Shown here piece after piece: positions 36,725 to 44,965 of a stretch of DNA of 64,000 nucleotides. The notes under the pieces are model-generated. The model had not been told where the DNA came from. It did no database searches and was given only the letters and a program-made list of their open reading frames with translations. The translations under genes were made by a program, and so were the position numbers. Source of the DNA: Halorubrum sp. 48-1-W (lineage in GTDB: Archaea; Halobacteriota; Halobacteria; Halobacteriales; Haloferacaceae); contig NZ_QMIM01000021.1 in the NCBI RefSeq assembly GCF_003287355.1, forward strand, positions 1 through 64,000. Direction: 5' to 3'. Every line of letters begins with the position of its first letter. Positions within the stretch are counted from its first letter, which is position 1.

Positions 36725-37189
36725 ATGGAGACGAGGGGCGTGTTCGCGCCGACGACCCGCGAGGAGGCGATCGACCGCTACGAGGCCGTCGGCTCGGCTG
36801 CGCGGGTGATCGTTCGGGAGACGGCCAAGGCGATGGAGTTCGACGCCGACGAGTACGCGGAGCGGGTCACCCCGGCCGTGGTCGAGACCGCCCGCGACGC
36901 CGCCTTCGCCGAACTGCTCGTCGTCCACCTCGCCGACCGCGACGAGTTCGACGGGTGGCTCGAAGCGAGCGAGTTCGACCCCGACGCCGTCGTCGAACTC
37001 GGCTCCGAGCACGTCGATCGGGTCGCGTGGCACCCGGTCCCGTTCGCGGGGACCGTGGTCGCGACGACGTTCCAGGACCGCCCCGACGCGGCAGCGAGCA
37101 CCCTCCGACGCAACGCCTTCGGCCGGGTGTACCGCGACGTCTTCGACGCCGGTGACGAGGGCGGGCGCGGATCCGAGGCGGACGAATAG
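36725..37189 (+). CDS. DUF5809 family haloarchaeal protein
   Basis: 154 residues, mostly helical. '[22 protein letters not shown]' opens and '[17 protein letters not shown]' is the most conserved-looking part. No catalytic motif or membrane segment is visible. It lies 62 bp after the DUF5810-like gene on the same strand. Confidence 0.78.
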   Translation: METRGVFAPTTREEAIDRYEAVGSAARVIVRETAKAMEFDADEYAERVTPAVVETARDAAFAELLVVHLADRDEFDGWLEASEFDPDAVVELGSEHVDRVAWHPVPFAGTVVATTFQDRPDAAASTLRRNAFGRVYRDVFDAGDEGGRGSEADE

Positions 37190-37257
37190 GGTCGGAGCGA
37201 CGCTGTCCGGGTGGACCCGACGAACACCGTTAGGTGTCCAGGGGACGTATCCGGATC

Positions 37258-38394
37258 ATGCCCAACCGATCGACCGGGACCCCCGTCATCCTGACGGTCG
37301 CGTCCGTGGCGGCGCTCGTGTCCGTGGCGCTCGCGTCGCTCGCGACGGTCGCCGTCCACCCGGTGGCCGCCCACGTGGACTACGTCACCGAGGACTCCGG
37401 GGACCCGATCGACGCGGTCACGTTTCTGGTGGAGGTCCTCTCGGACCCGTTCAACGCTGTGGTGTTCGGCGTATCCGGCGCCGTCGTGGTCGCCGGGATC
37501 GCGGCGTACCTCTGGGTGCGGCCGACGATCCGCGACGTGGTCGTCCTCCGGGAGAAGCTCGTCAGCTACGGCGACCTGGTCCCGTGGATGTTGCGGCTCT
37601 CGATCGGACTTCCGCTCGTTGGGGCCGGCTTCCAGGGGTACCTGTTCGCGCCGACCCTATCGTTCGATCCCTCCGCGAGCCTCCTGCTCAGAGCGCTCTT
37701 CATCGGGATCGGGTTCTGTGTCCTCTTCGGGCTCGCGACCCGGATCGTCTCCGCGGTCGGCCTGCTGACGTTCGGGTGGGTTCTGGTCGCCGTCGACCCG
37801 GGGGTCGTCATCGCGATGGAGTACGTCCCGATCCTGCTCGCGTTGCTCGTCGTCGGCGGCGGTCGCCCGAGCGCGGACGACATGCTGTTGGCGGTCGCGA
37901 GCACGCCCGACACCTACTACGGGCGGATCGACCCGGTCCACCACCTGAAGGCGTTCCTCGACGACTCGATGGCCGCGCTCCGCGAGTACGTCCCGACGCT
38001 CCTCCGCGTCGGCATGGGCGTGACGTTCGTCTACCTCGGGCTGATCGAGAAGCTCGCCGATCCGGGACGGGCCCTGCTCGTCGTCGAGAAGTACGACCTG
38101 ACCGCGGTCGTCCCGGTCGACCCCGGGCTCTGGGTCGTCGGCGCGGGCGTCTCGGAGGTCGTGGTCGGGCTGGCGCTGGTCGCCGGCTTCTTCACCCGCG
38201 GCGCGGCCGCGGTCTCGTTCGTCCTCTTTACGACCACGCTGTTCGGGCTCCCGGACGACCCCGTGTTGGCACACGTCGCGCTGTTCGGGTTGGCCTCGGC
38301 CGTGTTCACGCTCGGGTCGGGCCCCCTCTCGTTCGACCGGTGGTTCGGTCGTCCCGCCCTCGAGGAGGGAGAGTCGGCGATCCCGACGGATTGA
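37258..38394 (+). CDS. DoxX-like integral membrane protein
   Basis: 378 residues from ATG 37258, with about ten hydrophobic helices. The C-terminal half ('LLRVGMGVTFVYLGLIEKLADPGRA', 'FFTRGAAAVSFVLFTTTLFG') resembles the DoxX/DoxD four-helix unit, and the N-terminal half looks like a diverged duplicate. DoxX proteins are linked to thiol or quinone redox processes, but no specific function follows here. Confidence 0.78.
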   Translation: MPNRSTGTPVILTVASVAALVSVALASLATVAVHPVAAHVDYVTEDSGDPIDAVTFLVEVLSDPFNAVVFGVSGAVVVAGIAAYLWVRPTIRDVVVLREKLVSYGDLVPWMLRLSIGLPLVGAGFQGYLFAPTLSFDPSASLLLRALFIGIGFCVLFGLATRIVSAVGLLTFGWVLVAVDPGVVIAMEYVPILLALLVVGGGRPSADDMLLAVASTPDTYYGRIDPVHHLKAFLDDSMAALREYVPTLLRVGMGVTFVYLGLIEKLADPGRALLVVEKYDLTAVVPVDPGLWVVGAGVSEVVVGLALVAGFFTRGAAAVSFVLFTTTLFGLPDDPVLAHVALFGLASAVFTLGSGPLSFDRWFGRPALEEGESAIPTD

Positions 38395-38484
38395 CCGGGG
38401 CCTCCCCGCAGTCGAGGACTCGTCCCGTCGAACGGGGCCTCTCGAACGGCCCACGCTTATGGACCGCCGCGTCCTGCCTCCCGT

Positions 38485-39771
38485 ATGAACGTAGACATCG
38501 GTAACGCGCTCGGCACCCAACCGGGGCTCACGGAGGAGACCCTCGACCGGCTCGACGACCGCGTCGCGGACGCCCACGACCGGATCGCCCGGGGGATGGA
38601 GACCGACGAGTTCGGCTACGCCTCGCTGTCCCTGCCCGAGACGGCCGACCCGACGGCGATCCGCGAGGCGGTCGCCCCCTTCGAAGACCCGGTTGCGGTC
38701 CTGACCGTCGGGATCGGCGGGAGCGCGCTCGGCGCGGCGACGCTCGCGGACGCGCTCGAGAGCGACGTGGACGCGTACTTCCTCGACAACGTCGACCCCG
38801 ACCACGTCGACGGCCTACTCGCCGACCTCCCGCTGGAGGAGGTCGTCGTCAACGTGGTCTCCCGGTCGGGGACGACCGCCGAGACGCTCGCGAACTTCCT
38901 CGTCGTCCGCGAGGCGATGGACGCGGCGGGCGTCGACTGGACCGAGCGCACGCTCGTCACGACCGGCGAGGAGGGAAACCTCCGACAGCTCGCGGAGACC
39001 CACGACCTCCCCGCGCTCGACGTCCCCAAGGGGGTCCCGGGCCGCTTCTCCGTGCTCTCGACGGTCGGGCTCGCGGTCGCCGCCCTCCAGGGCCACGACG
39101 TCGAGGCGGTGCTCGAAGGGGGACGAGAGGGGATGGACGCGCTCTCCGGGTCGCTCTTCGAGTCGCCGGCGTACGCCTACGGCGCGACGACCTACGCGCT
39201 CGCGGAGCGGGGGGCGCTCACGAACGCGTTCATGCCCTACGCGGAGTCGCTGGAGACGTTCGCGGAGTGGTTCGCCCAGCTGTGGGCCGAAAGTCTCGGG
39301 AAGGACGGGATCGGGCAGACGCCCGCCCGCGCGCTCGGCGCGACCGACCAGCACTCACAGCTCCAGCTCTATCGCGCGGGGCCGCCGGACAAGCTCGTCA
39401 CGCTCGTCCGGCCGACCGATCGCGCCGACGTGCCGGTCCCCGAGACCGACCTGGAGGGGCTCTCCTACCTCGGCGGCTCGTCGCTCGGCGACCTCCTCGA
39501 CGCGGAGTTCGAGGCGACGGAGGCGAGCCTCACAGCCGCCGACGTGCCGAACGTCCGGGTCGAGGTCGACCGCGTGGACGAGCGCGCGCTCGGCGAACTG
39601 CTGTACGGGATGGAGGCCGCCTGCGTGCTCTACGGCGAACTGGCGAGTGTCTCGACGTTCACCCAGCCGGCCGTCGAGTGGGGGAAGCGGGCGGCCCGCG
39701 GCCTGCTCGGCGGCGGTGAGTTCGCCGAAACAGCGGCGGTCGCCGACAAGCGCGAGTTCCGGATCGACTAA
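38485..39771 (+). CDS. pgi: Glucose-6-phosphate isomerase
   Basis: 428 residues of the classic PGI fold. 'TVGIGGSALGAATL' near 75 and 'VNVVSRSGTTAETLANF' near 125 bind the sugar phosphate. 'AESLGKDGIGQTPARALGATDQHSQLQL' contains the catalytic Glu/His region, and the last Lys lies in 'VEWGKRAARGLL'. It interconverts glucose- and fructose-6-phosphate, mainly for gluconeogenesis in haloarchaea. It is somewhat short, as usual for this lineage. Confidence 0.93.
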   Translation: MNVDIGNALGTQPGLTEETLDRLDDRVADAHDRIARGMETDEFGYASLSLPETADPTAIREAVAPFEDPVAVLTVGIGGSALGAATLADALESDVDAYFLDNVDPDHVDGLLADLPLEEVVVNVVSRSGTTAETLANFLVVREAMDAAGVDWTERTLVTTGEEGNLRQLAETHDLPALDVPKGVPGRFSVLSTVGLAVAALQGHDVEAVLEGGREGMDALSGSLFESPAYAYGATTYALAERGALTNAFMPYAESLETFAEWFAQLWAESLGKDGIGQTPARALGATDQHSQLQLYRAGPPDKLVTLVRPTDRADVPVPETDLEGLSYLGGSSLGDLLDAEFEATEASLTAADVPNVRVEVDRVDERALGELLYGMEAACVLYGELASVSTFTQPAVEWGKRAARGLLGGGEFAETAAVADKREFRID

Positions 39772-39796
39772 CACGCCGCGTCGCCTAGCGCCGACG

Positions 39797-40525
39797 ATGA
39801 CCGAGGAGCTCCCCGCGCCGGTCGACGCCGCCCTCCGCGTCGCGAGCGCCGTCTTCGCGATCGTGTTCGCGCTCGTCGTCGCGAGCGCGCTCGCCACGCC
39901 GTTCGCCGACCTCGCGGTCCGGCTCGGCCTCGTCGCCGACGGCGGAAACGGGTGGCAACTCCTCCGGACGCTCGGCCAGTTCGCGGGCTTCCTCGTGGCC
40001 GTGGCCGGCTATCTCGTGTTCACCGACCAGCGGGACCTCCTCCGGTTCTCGCGGCCGTCGCTCCGGGAGGTCGGGATCGTCTTCGGCGCGGGGATCCTCC
40101 TCTTGGGGCTCCAGTACAGCTCGCTTTTCGCCCTCCGGGAGGTCGGACTCTCGACCGGGCAGAACCAGGCGGTCGTGCCCGCCGGCGACCCCGTCGGCTA
40201 CTACCTCGCGATGGTCGCCGTCTCGCTGTTCGTCGTCGGCCCCGTCGAGGAGGTCCTCTTCCGGGGGGTCGTTCAGGGCGGGCTCCGCCGGGCGTTCGAC
40301 GCGCCTCCCGCGATCCTGCTCGCGAGCGTCCTCTTCGGGCTCGTCCACCTCTCGGGGATCCAGGGGACGGCTGTCGAGCGGTGGGCGTACGTCGCGGTCG
40401 TGATCCTGTTGGGGTGCGTGCTCGGGTACCTCTACGAGCGGACCGGGAACGTGTTGGTGCCCGGGCTCGCCCACGGCGTGTACAACGCCGCGATCTACGC
40501 GGTGTTGCTCGCGAACGCGGTTTGA
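39797..40525 (+). CDS. CPBP family intramembrane metalloprotease
   Basis: 242 residues with about seven hydrophobic segments. The motifs are EEVLFRG (E151, E152), 'FGLVHLSG' (His near 187) and 'GLAHGVYNA' (His near 229), the CAAX protease/bacteriocin-processing signature. The substrate is unknown; protein prenyl-type or membrane-peptide processing is inferred from the family. It starts 25 bp after pgi, on the same strand. Confidence 0.9.
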   Translation: MTEELPAPVDAALRVASAVFAIVFALVVASALATPFADLAVRLGLVADGGNGWQLLRTLGQFAGFLVAVAGYLVFTDQRDLLRFSRPSLREVGIVFGAGILLLGLQYSSLFALREVGLSTGQNQAVVPAGDPVGYYLAMVAVSLFVVGPVEEVLFRGVVQGGLRRAFDAPPAILLASVLFGLVHLSGIQGTAVERWAYVAVVILLGCVLGYLYERTGNVLVPGLAHGVYNAAIYAVLLANAV

Positions 40526-40578
40526 GGCGGGTTCGTCGAACCCGTGTCAACGACCGGGACGGGCGTTCGACCCTGCCA

Positions 40579-40607
40579 ATATATTTCGACTAGAAAAAGA
40601 AATATAT
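40579..40607. promoter_or_regulatory. Inverted repeat/TATA region before the HTH-toxin-like pair
   Basis: ATATATTTC (40579-40587) and GAAATATAT (40599-40607) are exact inverted repeats with an 11 bp spacer. The right arm lies 24-32 bp before ATG 40631, at TATA position. Binding of the HTH protein would block the promoter, so this is a candidate autoregulatory operator. Confidence 0.6.
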
Positions 40608-40630
40608 GTGCTAATCCCGTCACGCGACGT

Positions 40631-41149
40631 ATGGCGGACGATACCCACCGCGACGGTCCACCGCCGTTCGAGAGGCCGTTCGAGGACGAGGACACGAAGC
40701 AACGCGTGTACGGTGCGGTGCTTCACGCCAGAGAGCCGATGACGGCCGCGGAGATCGCCGACCGGGCGGACTGCTCGACGGAGTCGGCGCGGACGCACCT
40801 GTCCTTCTACGCCGAGCTCGGCATCGTCGTCCGCCACGAGGGTCGGCCGGCCGGGTACGAGCGCAACGACGACTACTTCGAGTGGCGACGGGTGAACGAA
40901 CTGGCGCGGAGGCATACCGTCGACGAGCTACAGGCTCGTGTGTCGGAGCTGACCGACCGGATCGAGTCGTACCGTGCCGAGTACGACGCCGACTCGCCCG
41001 CCGACGTCCACGTCCTCGAGTTCGACGCGGAACGGATCGACGACGTCTACGCGGACCTCGGCGACTGGGCTACCGCCATCGAGGAGCGTCGTCTCCACGA
41101 GCGCGCCCGGAGGGATGCCGCCGGTCCCGCGGCGTCGTCGTACGGCTAA
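40631..41149 (+). CDS. HTH regulator, DUF7342-like; putative antitoxin
   Basis: 172 residues from ATG 40631. The winged HTH covers about 20-85 ('AREPMTAAEIADRADCSTESARTHLSFYAELGIVV'), followed by a helical region 'VDELQARVSELTDRIESYRAEY' and a short C-terminal domain. It precedes the next gene by 1 bp. Haloarchaeal DUF7342-type regulators are repeatedly paired with a small second protein; the arrangement, overlap and inverted-repeat promoter look like a toxin-antitoxin module. Role inferred. Confidence 0.75.
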   Translation: MADDTHRDGPPPFERPFEDEDTKQRVYGAVLHAREPMTAAEIADRADCSTESARTHLSFYAELGIVVRHEGRPAGYERNDDYFEWRRVNELARRHTVDELQARVSELTDRIESYRAEYDADSPADVHVLEFDAERIDDVYADLGDWATAIEERRLHERARRDAAGPAASSYG

Positions 41150-41150
41150 C

Positions 41151-41582
41151 ATGGTTCCGGCGGACGACGGCGCGAGTCCCGCGCCGATAGACCGGTCGGT
41201 GATGGAGCGGATGGGTTCCCGGTTCGCCGGAAGCCGAACGGTCGAGTCCGCGACGATCGTCGAGGAGGGCGGATTCCACCTCCGCGTCGAGCTGTCGGGA
41301 GACTACTACCCCAACGAGGTGTCCGCACGCTTCGAGATCCGCTGGTACCGCAACGACGACTTCTCCGTCCACTACCAGGAGGTGTGGCGGGACGGCGCGT
41401 GGCAGTGCCGATGGGACCGCCATCCGAACGTACACAACTCGCGGGACCACTTCCACCCGCCGCCGACTGCCGGTCGTATCGACGCGGAGGACGGCCGGTG
41501 GCCGGACGACCATCGGGACGTGTGTCGTCTCGTTCTGGACTCCCTCGAGGAACGCGTCGAGACGCTGTGGGACCGTCGGTAG
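41151..41582 (+). CDS. Small partner protein of the HTH regulator; putative toxin
   Basis: 143 residues from ATG 41151. Beta-rich core 'TIVEEGGFHLRVELSGDYYP', 'ARFEIRWYRNDDFSVHYQE', then a His-rich segment 'RWDRHPNVHNSRDHFHPPP' with several conserved-looking His, Arg and Asp residues, which could form an RNase-like or metal site. It is one base from the HTH gene and so co-translated. A toxin role is inference from the layout. Confidence 0.65.
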   Translation: MVPADDGASPAPIDRSVMERMGSRFAGSRTVESATIVEEGGFHLRVELSGDYYPNEVSARFEIRWYRNDDFSVHYQEVWRDGAWQCRWDRHPNVHNSRDHFHPPPTAGRIDAEDGRWPDDHRDVCRLVLDSLEERVETLWDRR

Positions 41583-41689
41583 CCGGAGGGCTCGGTGAAC
41601 TGTGGGTCCATCGAATCGACTTTCGGTCCCTTTCCGGTCCCTTTTCCGTCACTCGTGGGCTTCCGTGGCTTCCACGAGTCGATCGCGAA

Positions 41690-41953
41690 CTACTCCGAAT
41701 CCCGGAGCAGGAGGTAGATGACGACCACCAGAAGCATCACGTCGATGCCCGCCACCACCGTCAGTGGCGTCCCGAACCCCCACTGCCAGGCCCACTCGTT
41801 TCCCCTGGATCTGGCGTCGCGGTACAGCCATCGACCGACCGTCGCCCAGAGGACCACGAGGGCGAACAGGAGCCACAGCTCGTCCCGGGCCACGACGACG
41901 CCCGGAAGGATCTCGTCGGTCGTCACCTGCGCAGCGGAGGGCGGATCGAGCAT
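41690..41953 (-). CDS. Small two-helix membrane protein
   Basis: 87 residues. Hydrophobic helices lie at about 27-42 ('LWLLFALVVLWATVGRW') and 62-83 ('PLTVVAGIDVMLLVVVIYLLL'), joined by 'RDARSRGNEWAWQWGFG'. Haloarchaea have similar small proteins of unknown role. Convergent with the toxin-like gene. Confidence 0.65.
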   Translation of the reverse strand: MLDPPSAAQVTTDEILPGVVVARDELWLLFALVVLWATVGRWLYRDARSRGNEWAWQWGFGTPLTVVAGIDVMLLVVVIYLLLRDSE

Positions 41954-42141
41954 TCGATCCGACGTCCGTGCGCGTGTTAATTAGTCCGTCGCTCCGGCCA
42001 GTCGTCGTCTCGAAGCGGCACTACGGAGTTGTCGACGCGGTGACGGTCTCCCGAACCCCACCTCGCGGCCTCCCGCCGACGGCGAGGTCCGGGACGGCCG
42101 CGGTTCGAGGCCGGAGCGGTCGTGTCGCTTCCCGGACCGGA

Positions 42142-43029
42142 TCACCCGCCCGCGGCGCGCTCCGTCACCGTGACTTCGCCGGAGAGCTCCTGTGCGGAGG
42201 CCGGAGCGAGCGTGATGTCCTCCGCGTCGAAGCGTCGCTTCACCGCCCGGCGGAAGTCCGATCGGAGCGTCAGGACGTCCGCGTTTGCGGGGTCTTCGAT
42301 CCACAGTTCGGCCTCGACCGTGATCGCGTTCTCCCCGAGTTCGACGACGCGCACGTTCGGTGCCGGGTCGTCGAGGACCGACTCCCGGTCCGTCGCGACC
42401 TGCCGGAGTTCCATCAGGGCCCGCTCGAGGTCCTCGTCGTAGGCGACGTACACCCGTTCCGTGACCCGGTACGTGTCGCGGCCGTAGGGCCGCGTCAGCG
42501 CGTTGGCCGTGAGGTCGGTGTTCGGGACCGAGATCGTCTCGTTGTCCGGCGTCCGGACCCGCGTCACCCGGAAGTCGACCGCCTCCACGATCCCCTCCCC
42601 GCCCGGCCACGCGATCCAGTCGCCGACGTTGAAGTCGGGATCGGCCACGAGGAAGATCCCGCTGATGAGCGACCCGAACACCTGCTGGCCCGCGATGCCG
42701 AAGACGAACGTGATGGCCGCGATGACGACCGCCGACCGGGTGAGCACGTCCCCGTAGCCGGCGGCGACCACGCCCGTCAGGGTCGCGAACCCGAGCAGGG
42801 CCACCTGGAGGTACGTCTCCACTGCGGACTCGATCGTGGGGTTGTTTCGGTTCCGCGCCCGCACGATCCGGAGCGCGGACGGAACGACGACGACCCGGCC
42901 GACGAGGTAGACGACCGCGAGCGCGCCGAGAAACCAGAACAGCTCCGAGAACACCCGATCGTACGCCGAAAACAGCTCCGTCGTTCCCCCCGGCAGTGAT
43001 ATCCGGCCGGTCGGTCTCTGGCCGATCAT
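42142..43029 (-). CDS. Small-conductance mechanosensitive channel (MscS family)
   Basis: 295 residues from ATG 43029; the frame continues upstream into the dispersed repeat, which is not coding. Three helices lie in the first 130 residues. TM3 and the MscS signature 'FGIAGQQVFGSLISGIFLVADPDFNVGDWI' are followed by a beta domain 'VEAVDFRVTRVRTPDNETISVPNTDL' and an alpha/beta vestibule. The channel opens under hypo-osmotic membrane tension. The promoter is probably in the gap holding copy D. Confidence 0.92.
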   Translation of the reverse strand: MIGQRPTGRISLPGGTTELFSAYDRVFSELFWFLGALAVVYLVGRVVVVPSALRIVRARNRNNPTIESAVETYLQVALLGFATLTGVVAAGYGDVLTRSAVVIAAITFVFGIAGQQVFGSLISGIFLVADPDFNVGDWIAWPGGEGIVEAVDFRVTRVRTPDNETISVPNTDLTANALTRPYGRDTYRVTERVYVAYDEDLERALMELRQVATDRESVLDDPAPNVRVVELGENAITVEAELWIEDPANADVLTLRSDFRRAVKRRFDAEDITLAPASAQELSGEVTVTERAAGG

Positions 43030-43144
43030 ACTGTCATGTGGCGGCGAACGAACAAAAAGCCCGTATCGATGGCGGGTGTGGATCCCCGTCCCCAGGGCTC
43101 GGTTGACGTCGATTCCGTTGAAATCTGATTCTTCAGATATATTC

Positions 43145-43327
43145 TCACCTGAAACAGCCGGTCGATGAGAGCTACTAATGGTACGGTTGTTTCGATCGAG
43201 ATCGGCTTGATAGGAACGAGATCGTTGCTGGCGAGGTGAACACCTCCAAAGCCCCAGTCGCGAGGACTCGCGCGGCTCGTTGTGGTTCTCGTCGCTCACT
43301 GCGTTCGCTCCTGCGGTCCTTACGCCG
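43145..43327 (+). repeat. Dispersed palindromic element, truncated copy D
   Basis: The plus strand starts at CACCTGAAACAG (about 43147) and matches the left half of copy A closely, including ATCGTTGCTGGCGAGGTGAA and CAAAGCCCCAGTCGCGAGG. It stops after CCTTACG near 43325, so the right stem arm and hairpins are lost. It abuts the 3' end of the serine hydrolase gene (stop at 43345) and occupies most of the 43030-43344 gap. Confidence 0.85.
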
Positions 43328-43344
43328 GTCGGAACGAACTGCAG

Positions 43345-44745
43345 TCACTCGGTCTTGTGTAGTCGCCAGCGCTGGACGAACAGGTCAACCTCTCCCGGCT
43401 CGGTAACCTCGAACTCGACAGAGACTCGCTCGCCGGTGGCTGTGACCGCTTGGAACGTGTGGTTGTCGGGGGCAAGGCTGATCGGCTGGAGCTGGAGTGT
43501 CCGGTCGCCCGTGTAGCCATCGAGCGTCAGCGTCAGGGCAGCACCGTCCCGTTCGACGACCGCCGACTGAATGCCTCGATAGGACTCATAGGTGCCAAGT
43601 AGGGGGTCGGCTTGTTCGTCGAGCGCAAGCTGTGGGACGACTTGCGTTGGCTCGACACCGCGGAGAAGCGCGAGCACACCAAGCATCGCTGTCGTCGGGC
43701 GGTGTTCGGAAGCAATGTTACAGCCGATCGTGACACCCACCTCAGCGTCCTCGAGAAACCCCATCGCGGCGGTGGTCGTGCCCATCATCCCGCCGTGGCT
43801 GACGAGGCGGTCCGCAAGATACGAGCGGATACCCCACCCGTACCCGTAGTGGCGTGCGGTACCGTCGAGCAGTTCTCCACGGGTCGCGTGCGGCTCGTGC
43901 ATCCGAGCGATCTGCTCGGCGGCGACGAGGTCGCTCTCGCCGATCGCGCCGCCGTGCATCATCGCTGTCAGGTAGGTGGCTAGTTCCTCAACGGAACTGT
44001 ACAGCCCACCTGGGGCGTACAGCGACGCATCAAAGGCGAGTTCGCCGGCAACAGTCTCGTCGTCTTTACGATAGTAGGGCACCATCCGGTCAGCCGCAGC
44101 CTCGAAGCCCGCACGGGTGAACCCCGAGCGAGTCATCTCCAATGGCGCTAGAATTCGTTCGCGGATATAGTCCGCGTAATCATCGCCGCTGACGATTTCG
44201 ATGATCAGCCCCAACAGCGTGTAGCCGGCGTTGTAGTAGAAAAACGGGTTCTTGTTCTCGAGCCGACGTTCTGTGGTTGACCCTGCGACGTGCCGGCGGA
44301 AGTCGTCGCCTCCGCTGACGGGCACCTCGATGTCGCCGGCGCCGGTGAGCCGCCGGATCAAAACGCTGAGGCTACCGTCGCTGGGCATCCCCGACGAGTG
44401 GGTCAACAGCTCGTGGATCGTCACCGGCTCGCCGGGCACCTCGCTCAGATGTGGCAGGTAGTCGTCGATGGGGTCCTTGACAGTGAGTTCACCGGCGGCG
44501 GCCAGTTGCATAATTCCCAACGCGGCGAACGACTTCGAACAGGAGCCGATTCCGTACAGCGTCGCCGGCGTCGCTGGCGTATTCGACGCCAGCTCACGCG
44601 CCCCGTAGCCCGTAGCGTACGCGAGGTCGTCACCATCAATGATAGCGAGACTCGCGCCCGGAATCCGGTCGTCGCTGAGCCACTCGGTCATGAACTCGTC
44701 GATCGCCCTCGTCGTCGTGTCCGAGAGTGTCGTCTTCTCCGTCAT
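43345..44745 (-). CDS. Second serine hydrolase of the class C beta-lactamase fold
   Basis: 466 residues, colinear with the hydrolase at 5901-7298: SCSK (Ser-x-x-Lys near 69-72), 'FFYYNAGYTLLG', 'HGGMMG', and the shared C-terminal 'GTYESYRGIQSA' and 'QRWRLHKTE'. Codon use looks less GC-biased than in neighbours (for example ctcaacggaactgtacag runs), which with the truncated repeat at its 3' edge hints at acquisition or relocation. Substrate unknown. Confidence 0.85.
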   Translation of the reverse strand: MTEKTTLSDTTTRAIDEFMTEWLSDDRIPGASLAIIDGDDLAYATGYGARELASNTPATPATLYGIGSCSKSFAALGIMQLAAAGELTVKDPIDDYLPHLSEVPGEPVTIHELLTHSSGMPSDGSLSVLIRRLTGAGDIEVPVSGGDDFRRHVAGSTTERRLENKNPFFYYNAGYTLLGLIIEIVSGDDYADYIRERILAPLEMTRSGFTRAGFEAAADRMVPYYRKDDETVAGELAFDASLYAPGGLYSSVEELATYLTAMMHGGAIGESDLVAAEQIARMHEPHATRGELLDGTARHYGYGWGIRSYLADRLVSHGGMMGTTTAAMGFLEDAEVGVTIGCNIASEHRPTTAMLGVLALLRGVEPTQVVPQLALDEQADPLLGTYESYRGIQSAVVERDGAALTLTLDGYTGDRTLQLQPISLAPDNHTFQAVTATGERVSVEFEVTEPGEVDLFVQRWRLHKTE

Positions 44746-44965
44746 ACCATGGCCTCGGGGCGCGGGTGCTTCAAACGGTGGGGAGCGCCTGTGGATCCAA
44801 TCTTAAGAGCGAAAACCTACGACCTGTGTTGCCGATTCTGACGATCACTAGTGGCGACCGCTCACCGTCGCGCCGCCGCGAATCGATAGCGTACTCACCT
44901 GTCCCGACCGGAACCGGATCCGAACCGTCGCTCGACGAGGATCACCACGGAGGCGTTCACGCCGT

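Noticed and set aside
42142-43299. Extended MscS protein starting near 43299
   Set aside because: The added N-terminus is a translation of element copy D; the channel has its normal start at 43029.
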